DNA of 11,446 nt. It comes from Betaproteobacteria bacterium. GTDB lineage: Bacteria; Pseudomonadota; Gammaproteobacteria; Burkholderiales; Gallionellaceae. The notes beneath the pieces are model-generated. The model was given only the letters and a program-made list of their open reading frames with translations. It was not told the origin of the DNA and did not search any database. Location: contig JAGWMH010000034.1 of NCBI GenBank assembly GCA_028871775.1, forward strand, positions 1-11,446. The letters run 5' to 3'. The first letter of the stretch is position 1; each line of letters opens with the position of its first letter. A program made the position numbers and the translations under genes. Positions 7,170 through 11,446 of the stretch are shown here, piece after piece.

Positions 7170-7368
7170 AAAGCAGGATGCGCCAGCCGATCAGCACATA
7201 GCGTTCCAGCACGAACAGCGCGGCAAATATCAGCAGCGCAAAAACCACGAAGCGCACTATCTGCCAGGCCAGATTGAGGTAGCGGCGGTTGCGGGTGAAC
7301 ACATACATTCCGCCGGCCAGAATAACGGAGAGGGCGGACAGGATGAGCAACAGGCGCAAGATGAGCAT
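7168..7368 (-). CDS. Small two-helix membrane protein downstream of lpxC
   Basis: A protein of 66 residues with two predicted membrane helices, about residues 2-23 (LILRLLLILSALSVILAGGM) and about 38-58 (VRFVVFALLIFAALFVLE). A basic loop (TRNRRYLN) between them would, by the positive-inside rule, face the cytoplasm and leave both ends outside. I do not recognise a named family. It is a convincing gene: it starts 30 bases after the lpxC stop and has a near-ideal ribosome site. Its TAG stop lies at the edge of the palindrome at 7026-7169, so the present C-terminus (GWRILL) may have been set by insertion of that element. Being co-transcribed with lpxC suggests an envelope role, but that is inference only. 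Confidence 0.75.
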   Translation of the reverse strand: MLILRLLLILSALSVILAGGMYVFTRNRRYLNLAWQIVRFVVFALLIFAALFVLERYVLIGWRILL

Positions 7369-7375
7369 GGCGTTT

Positions 7376-7381
7376 CTCCTT
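7376..7381 (-). promoter_or_regulatory. Strong ribosome binding site of the small membrane gene
   Basis: AAGGAG with 7 bases before the ATG at 7368. It is the main evidence that this short frame is translated and it fixes its start. Confidence 0.85.
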
Positions 7382-7398
7382 GCGGGAGGGTGCGTAAA

Positions 7399-8310
7399 TC
7401 AAGCCGCCTGCAATTGCAGGCGCAGGAATGCCGGTGCTTCCTCAGCCCTGCCGAAAGTAACGAATTCCCATGCCTGCTCGTCGGCCAGCAAGGCGCGCAG
7501 CAGGGCATTGTTGAGCGCATGGCCGGATTTGTAACCGGAAAATGCGCCGATCAGCGGGTGGCCGAGCAGGTATAAATCGCCGATGGCATCCAGCACCTTG
7601 TGCTTGACGAACTCGTCTTCGAAGCGCAGGCCATCCGGGTTGATGACGCGGTACTCGTCCATCACGATGGCGTTGTCCAGGTTGCCTCCCAGTGCCAGCC
7701 CTTGGGCGCGCATGGCCTCGACATCCTGCATGAAGCCGAAGGTGCGGGCGCGGCTCACTTCCTTGATGTAAGAATGTTCGCCCAGATCCACCGTCACTTG
7801 TTGTTTGGTAGTGGCAAATACCGGATGGGCAAAATCGATGGTAAAGCCCAGCTTGTAACCGTTGAACGGCTCGAAGCGCACCCACTTGCCGCCATCTTTT
7901 ACCTCCATGGTTTTCTTGATGCGGATAAATTTCTTTGCGGCGGATTGTTCGACGATGCCTGCGGATTGCAGCAGGAAAATGAACGTGCCGGCGCTGCCGT
8001 CCATGATGGGGACTTCCGCGCTGCTCAGGTCGACGAAGGCATTGTCCACACCCAGCCCGGCGAAGGCGGACATCAGATGCTCGATGGTGGACACGCGTGC
8101 ACCGCCTGCTTCCAGGCAGGTGGAAAGGCGTGTGTCGTGCACCGCATGCGCCTCGGCACGTATCTCCACCACCGGGACAAGATCCATGCGGCGGAACACG
8201 ATGCCGCTGTTGGCGGGCGCAGGGCGCAAGGTCAGGTCAACCCTCTCTCCAGTATGCAGCCCGACCCCGGTTGCCTGCACCGGGTTCTTCAGTGTGCGTT
8301 GCTTAACCAT
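7399..8310 (-). CDS. lpxC: UDP-3-O-acyl-N-acetylglucosamine deacetylase LpxC
   Basis: LpxC is the zinc deacetylase that commits UDP-3-O-acyl-GlcNAc to lipid A synthesis, acting in the cytosol at the inner membrane face. It is 303 residues, the usual size. The two-domain repeat is intact: zinc ligands H78 ([14 protein letters not shown]), H237 and D241 ([15 protein letters not shown]), and the catalytic H264 in [11 protein letters not shown], each one position before the E. coli numbering. The start [22 protein letters not shown] is the conserved N-terminus; the best ribosome site (AAGGA) is rather far, about 10 bases upstream. It follows ftsZ by 96 bases with no strong promoter or terminator visible in between, so transcription from the ftsQAZ side is plausible. 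The C-terminus (LRLQLQAA) is short and hydrophobic; degradation control of the kind known in E. coli cannot be judged. Confidence 0.98.
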   Translation of the reverse strand: MVKQRTLKNPVQATGVGLHTGERVDLTLRPAPANSGIVFRRMDLVPVVEIRAEAHAVHDTRLSTCLEAGGARVSTIEHLMSAFAGLGVDNAFVDLSSAEVPIMDGSAGTFIFLLQSAGIVEQSAAKKFIRIKKTMEVKDGGKWVRFEPFNGYKLGFTIDFAHPVFATTKQQVTVDLGEHSYIKEVSRARTFGFMQDVEAMRAQGLALGGNLDNAIVMDEYRVINPDGLRFEDEFVKHKVLDAIGDLYLLGHPLIGAFSGYKSGHALNNALLRALLADEQAWEFVTFGRAEEAPAFLRLQLQAA

Positions 8311-8406
8311 GTTGCATCAATCCTTTTGAGAAGTGCACAGTTTAACACGCCACTCAAGGTCAGGATGCAAGGCTCAAGAAAACCCTTGCTCCTTGTTTCT
8401 TGCCAC

Positions 8407-9558
8407 TTAGTCAGCCTGCTTGCGCAGGAAGGATGGGATGTCCAGCGGATCAATTCCCGATTGCTTCATCGCCTCGATCGCTTCGCGATGGCGCCCGCTG
8501 CGCATCACTGCCGGTTTTTCAAGCTCGTTGTAATTGACGGCGGATACCGCTTCGTCATGCGTGCCGGTGCGCAGCCCGTAAACCAGTTCCGGCTTGGGTT
8601 GCTTGCGTTCCCCCAGGCCCGTTGCCACAATGGTCACGCGCAGCGCGTCGCCCATCCCCTCGTCGAACACCTGGCCGACAATTACGGTGGCGTCCTCGGC
8701 GGCCACGCCCTGCACGCAACGCATCACTTCCTTGTATTCGCGCATGGTGAAGCTGGCGTTGGCCGTGATGTTTACCAGCACGCCGCGCGCCCCGGACAGA
8801 TCCACGTCTTCCAGCAACGGGCTGGACATCGCGCCTTCAGCCGCCTCGCTGGCGCGGTTTGCCCCGGAAGCCGTGGACGAACCCATCATCGCCATGCCGT
8901 TTTCCGACATCAGGGTGCGCACGTCGGCGAAGTCCACATTCACCATGCCGTCCACATTGATCACTTCGGCGATACCGGCCACCGCGCCTTGCAGCACGCC
9001 GTTGGAGGCGCGATAGGCATCCAGCAGGGTGGTGTCCTCACCCAGCACCGTCATCAGCTTTTCGTTCGGCACGATGATCAGGGAATCCACGAACTCGCTC
9101 AGCGCTTCGATGCCGGCCTGCGCCAGCTGCATGCGCTTGCGCTCGTGCTCGAACGGTTTGGTCACCACCGCCACGGTCAGGATGCCCTTCTGCCTGGCGA
9201 TTTCCGCCACTACCGGCGCAGCGCCCGTGCCGGTGCCGCCGCCCATGCCTGCTGTGATAAACACCATGTCCACGCCCTCCAGCAGCTGCGCGATGCGCTC
9301 GCGGTCTTCCATCGCCGCAGCCTGGCCGACCTCCGGCCTGGCGCCCGCGCCCAGCCCTTTGGTCAAGCTGCTGCCGATCTGCAGTTGGCTGCGCGCCTTG
9401 TTGCTCCTTAGCGCCTGGGCATCGGTATTGATGGCGACAAACTCGACGCCATTCACGGCCTGATCAATCATGTGGTTTACCGCATTGCCGCCGCAGCCGC
9501 CCACGCCTATCACCTTGATTACCGCTCCCTGAATTTGTGCATCCATAATTTCGAACAT
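8407..9558 (-). CDS. ftsZ: Cell division protein FtsZ
   Basis: The tubulin-like GTPase that polymerises into the division ring. It is 383 residues. The GTP-binding domain carries VIGVGGCGGNAVNHM (about 16-30) and the tubulin signature GGGTGTG (106-112). The T7 synergy loop NVDFAD (207-212) completes the GTPase site of the next subunit. The C-terminal tail DIPSFLRKQ (373-381), which binds FtsA and ZipA, is complete. The linker between the globular core and the tail is about 50 residues, ordinary for the group. The start is the ATG at 9558 (MFEIMDAQ); a longer frame to 9594 is rejected because an ideal ribosome site sits just before 9558. It follows ftsA by 74 bases, as in the standard dcw cluster. 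Confidence 0.98.
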   Translation of the reverse strand: MFEIMDAQIQGAVIKVIGVGGCGGNAVNHMIDQAVNGVEFVAINTDAQALRSNKARSQLQIGSSLTKGLGAGARPEVGQAAAMEDRERIAQLLEGVDMVFITAGMGGGTGTGAAPVVAEIARQKGILTVAVVTKPFEHERKRMQLAQAGIEALSEFVDSLIIVPNEKLMTVLGEDTTLLDAYRASNGVLQGAVAGIAEVINVDGMVNVDFADVRTLMSENGMAMMGSSTASGANRASEAAEGAMSSPLLEDVDLSGARGVLVNITANASFTMREYKEVMRCVQGVAAEDATVIVGQVFDEGMGDALRVTIVATGLGERKQPKPELVYGLRTGTHDEAVSAVNYNELEKPAVMRSGRHREAIEAMKQSGIDPLDIPSFLRKQAD

Positions 9559-9565
9559 CACTTTT

Positions 9566-9571
9566 CTCCTT
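9566..9571 (-). promoter_or_regulatory. ftsZ ribosome binding site (fixes the start)
   Basis: AAGGAG with 7 bases before the ATG at 9558. It rules out the in-frame ATG 12 codons upstream and is better placed than for the ATG of MDAQ at 9546. Confidence 0.88.
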
Positions 9572-9613
9572 GTTGATTGCAAAAACCGAAACACCCCAAA
9601 ATCACTAAAATTT

Positions 9614-9638
9614 CCCCGTTAAAATCGCCCCGTTAAAA
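9614..9638. repeat. Short direct repeat at the ftsA stop codon
   Basis: CCCCGTTAAAA occurs at 9614-9624 and again at 9628-9638, a 14-base period. On the coding strand this is TTTTAACGGGG twice, and the upstream copy contains the ftsA stop codon TAA. It may be a small tandem duplication; an 11-base match at this distance could be chance. Confidence 0.4.
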
Positions 9639-10868
9639 ATTAACCTGGAACCACGCCTTCATCCTGTCCAGCACATCGCTGAATGAATTCGAGTGCAGCC
9701 GCGCCGCCTGGTGGCGCTGGTGCTGCTCCAGTCCATGGAGCAGCAAGCCGACACCGGTGGAAAAGCGCGGCGTCTTCACCACGTCGGACAAGCCGCCGAC
9801 ATAACGCGGCAGCCCCAGGCGCACCGGCATATGGAAAATTTCCTCGCCCAGTTCCACCATGCCTTGCATGGCGCTGCTGCCGCCGGTAATCACGATGCCG
9901 GAGGACAGCAAGTCCTCGAAGCCGCTGCGGCGCAATTCGGCCTGTATCAGCGAATACAGCTCTTCCACGCGCGGCTCGATGACTTCCGCCAGGGTCTGCC
10001 GCGACAGCATGCGCGGCCCGCGCTCGCCCACTCCGGGCACCTCGATGGGCCCGTCATCGGCCAGCTGGCGCAAGGCACAGCCGTATTTGATCTTGATGTC
10101 CTCCGCATCCTTGGTCGGGGTGCGCAAGGCCATTGCAATATCGTTGGTGATCTGGTCGCCCGCGATGGGAATTACCGCGGTATGGCGGATTGCGCCGCCG
10201 GTGAAAACCGCCACGTCGGTGGTGCCGCCGCCGATGTCCACCAGGCACACCCCGAGGTCCTTTTCATCGTCGGCCAGCACCGCCTTGCTCGATGCCAGCG
10301 GTTGCAGGATCATTTCGCGCACCTCCAGCCCGCAGCGGTGCACGCACTTCAGGATGTTCTGCGCCGCCGCCACCGCACCGGTGACGATGTGCACCTCGAC
10401 TTCCAGACGCATGCCGCTCATGCCGAGCGGCTTCTTGATGCCCTCCTGCCCGTCGATGCTGAACTCCTGTTCCAGAATGTGCAGCGTCTGCTGGTCGCTA
10501 GGCAGGCTGATCGAACTGGCGGTTTCTATCACGCGGTCTATGTCGGCCTGTGCCACCTCCTTGTCCTTGATCTTGACCATGCCGTTGGCGTTCTGGCTTT
10601 TGATGTGGCTGCCGGCAATGCCGGTGTAGACCTCGCGTATCTTGCAGTCGGCCATCAGCTCGGCATCGCCCAGTGAGCGCTGGATTGCGGCTACCGTCGC
10701 GTCGATGTTGACCACCATGCCCTTCTTCATGCCGGATGATTCATGCATCCCCACACCGATCACCTCCAGCGCACCTTCCGGCTTGATCTCGCCGACGATG
10801 GTGACAATCTTGGAAGTGCCTATGTCGAGGCCGACGATCAAGTTCTTGGTTTCCCTGTTTTTGCTCAT
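9633..10868 (-). CDS. ftsA: Cell division protein FtsA
   Basis: Actin-like ATPase that tethers FtsZ to the inner membrane and recruits later divisome proteins. It is 411 residues, normal length. It shows NLIVGLDIGTSKI (about 9-21, phosphate 1), the FtsA-specific SHS2 (1C) region at about 82-165, the phosphate 2 motif VDIGGGTTD (210-218) and a late GIVITGGSSAMQG adenosine motif. The C-terminal amphipathic helix FSDVLDRMKAWFQVNF is the membrane-targeting sequence. The start is the ATG at 10868 (MSKNRETKN), set by AGGAG 6 bases before it. A longer frame to 10919 runs through the ftsQ-ftsA repeat region and is rejected. The 89-base gap to ftsQ is unusually long for this pair and is filled by heptamer repeats. 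Confidence 0.98.
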   Translation of the reverse strand: MSKNRETKNLIVGLDIGTSKIVTIVGEIKPEGALEVIGVGMHESSGMKKGMVVNIDATVAAIQRSLGDAELMADCKIREVYTGIAGSHIKSQNANGMVKIKDKEVAQADIDRVIETASSISLPSDQQTLHILEQEFSIDGQEGIKKPLGMSGMRLEVEVHIVTGAVAAAQNILKCVHRCGLEVREMILQPLASSKAVLADDEKDLGVCLVDIGGGTTDVAVFTGGAIRHTAVIPIAGDQITNDIAMALRTPTKDAEDIKIKYGCALRQLADDGPIEVPGVGERGPRMLSRQTLAEVIEPRVEELYSLIQAELRRSGFEDLLSSGIVITGGSSAMQGMVELGEEIFHMPVRLGLPRYVGGLSDVVKTPRFSTGVGLLLHGLEQHQRHQAARLHSNSFSDVLDRMKAWFQVNF

Positions 10869-10874
10869 TACTCT

Positions 10875-10879
10875 CTCCT
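10875..10879 (-). promoter_or_regulatory. ftsA ribosome binding site (fixes the start)
   Basis: AGGAG followed by six bases and the ATG at 10868, supporting MSKNRETKN as the true N-terminus over the frame that begins at 10919. Confidence 0.85.
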
Positions 10880-10887
10880 GCGGAGAA

Positions 10888-10976
10888 GTGAACGGTGAAT
10901 GGTGAGTGTCAACCCCCACCCATCACGCATCATCTGTCACTCATCACCCATTACTTATTACCCATTACCTTTCACT
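10888..10976. repeat. Heptanucleotide repeat array between ftsQ and ftsA
   Basis: From 10921 to 10976 the plus strand reads as eight consecutive 7-base units close to YATYACY (for example CATCACC, CATTACT, TATTACC, CATTACC), with no phase shift; one or two more decayed units (10907-10920) precede them. At 10888-10908 three units in the opposite orientation (GTGAACG, GTGAATG, GTGAGTG) face the main array, so the region can fold back on itself. It looks like the degenerate heptamer arrays known as short tandemly repeated repetitive sequences in some bacteria. The array covers the last codons and the stop of ftsQ and ends 8 bases short of the ftsA ribosome site. Confidence 0.85.
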
Positions 10977-11446
10977 GCTTTTACGCCACCCGGCAAATAA
11001 GCCGCAAAGCCATTCTGGTAACGCAAATCCACATAGCTTACCGTGCGTTGCATGGGCGCCATGCTGTACGGGTATACGGCCACGAAGCGCGCCATGCGCT
11101 GCTGTGGCTGCTCGTGCCCCAGCTCCAGCACCATGCCGCTGTTCAGGTGTAATTGCCAGGCACGGCGCGGCGACAGGCTGATCTGGGCTATCTCCAGCCT
11201 GAGCGGCGCAAGCTGCTCACGAAATGCGGTGTACATCCGCGCCACCTCGGCGGCGGTATCGGGCTGGCCGATAAATCTAGGCAGTGTCTGATCTGTTTCC
11301 CCGCAAGGGGGAGGCCGATGGGTACCCAATGCCTCTGGCATCACCCTCTCGCACTCCACCGCGAACACCTCGCCGTGTGTATTCACCAGCTCGGCACCGT
11401 TCCAGTGCGCCAAGGCCATGTGTTCTTCCAGGCTCACATCCAGCCG
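10958..11446 (-). CDS. ftsQ: Cell division protein FtsQ (5' end off window)
   Basis: C-terminal 162 residues of FtsQ, the bitopic divisome protein whose periplasmic part binds FtsB and FtsL. The frame is open to the right edge (RLDVSLEEHMALAHWNG), so the GTG at 11437 is internal and not the start; the membrane helix and most of the POTRA domain lie outside. Family marks are LVNTHGEVF near the start, LPRFIGQPDTAAEVA, and the late strands LELGHEQPQQRMARFVAVYP and SYVDLRYQNGFAAYLPGG. Two oddities: about 20 extra residues (CERVMPEALGTHRPPPCGET) between the VE that follows EVFA and LPRF, where relatives have a short loop; and a C-terminus KAVKGNG plus stop encoded by the heptamer array. The order ftsQ-ftsA-ftsZ confirms the identity. 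Confidence 0.95.
   Translation of the reverse strand, partial: RLDVSLEEHMALAHWNGAELVNTHGEVFAVECERVMPEALGTHRPPPCGETDQTLPRFIGQPDTAAEVARMYTAFREQLAPLRLEIAQISLSPRRAWQLHLNSGMVLELGHEQPQQRMARFVAVYPYSMAPMQRTVSYVDLRYQNGFAAYLPGGVKAVKGNG
11299..11341. repeat. Cluster of three short palindromes inserted in frame in ftsQ
   Basis: Within 43 bases lie CCCC-GCAA-GGGG (11299-11310), the perfect palindrome GGGTACCC (11320-11327) and ATGCC-TCT-GGCAT (11329-11341). They encode most of the extra segment of FtsQ. The look is that of a REP-like intergenic repeat read through as protein. Its limits, roughly 11288-11356, are estimated from where ordinary FtsQ sequence resumes. Confidence 0.5.

Noticed and set aside
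7600..9411. Very long plus-strand open frame (about 600 codons) opposite lpxC and ftsZ
   Set aside because: It lies antisense to two unmistakable genes, crosses their intergenic gap, shows no domain I recognise, and is rich in His/Gln/Arg as expected from the mirror of GC-rich codons.
9559..9594. N-terminal extension of FtsZ by 12 residues
   Set aside because: The extension would contain the strong ribosome site used for the ATG at 9558.
10869..10919. N-terminal extension of FtsA by 17 residues
   Set aside because: It runs through the repeat-filled spacer and over the ribosome site; MSKNRETKN is the normal N-terminus.
10921..10976. Possible CRISPR array
   Set aside because: The units are 7 bases, contiguous and degenerate, with no spacers and no cas genes nearby.
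10958..11437. FtsQ fragment as a complete gene starting at GTG 11437
   Set aside because: The frame stays open to the window edge and the upstream residues (RLDV) fit FtsQ, so this is an internal codon.

Overview
The window is a stretch of an ordinary betaproteobacterial chromosome covering the distal end of the division and cell-wall (dcw) cluster and the secretion/arginine genes next to it. On the minus strand, transcription runs from the right edge to the left: ftsQ (5' end off the window), ftsA, ftsZ, lpxC, a two-helix membrane protein of 66 residues, an M23 (LytM-type) peptidase, secA, a stand-alone cyclic-nucleotide-binding-domain protein, argJ, and a Nudix/ThiE-like fusion whose 3' end is off the left edge. 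One gene, a DUF721/DciA-like protein at 6590-7015, is on the plus strand. The order lpxC / DUF721 (opposite strand) / M23 / secA / argJ / mutT-thiE is typical of Betaproteobacteria. The protein sequences and the density of small palindromic repeats would suit Nitrosomonadales such as the Gallionellaceae, but the genus cannot be fixed from sequence alone.

Region by region (right to left, as transcribed): 11446-9633 holds ftsQ and ftsA, separated by a heptanucleotide repeat array that supplies the end of ftsQ. 9558-8407 is ftsZ. 8310-7168 is lpxC followed by the small membrane gene. 7169-7026 is a long imperfect palindrome at the convergent junction with the DUF721 gene. 6589-6561 is a 29-base divergent gap. 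6560-5640 is the M23 peptidase, closed by a clear intrinsic terminator (5621-5581). 5541-2304 is secA plus the CNB-domain gene. 2304-2126 is a second long palindrome of different sequence. 2109-883 is argJ. 882-798 holds a REP-like motif. 797-1 is the Nudix/ThiE fusion.

Together the genes serve envelope growth and division: FtsQ, FtsA and FtsZ in the divisome, LpxC in the committed step of lipid A synthesis, the M23 protein in peptidoglycan turnover or its activation, and SecA in protein export. DciA-like proteins load the replicative helicase. ArgJ (arginine biosynthesis) and the Nudix protein (nucleotide clean-up) are housekeeping.

I see no phage, defence, CRISPR, secondary-metabolite or transposase genes, and no unknown multi-gene system. 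What is unusual is the load of small repeats in an essential gene cluster. Two unrelated long palindromes end at or inside stop codons. A heptamer array forms the C-terminus of FtsQ. Two short repeat-like insertions lie in frame, inside the Nudix/ThiE linker and inside FtsQ. No gene-free stretch exceeds 300 bases.
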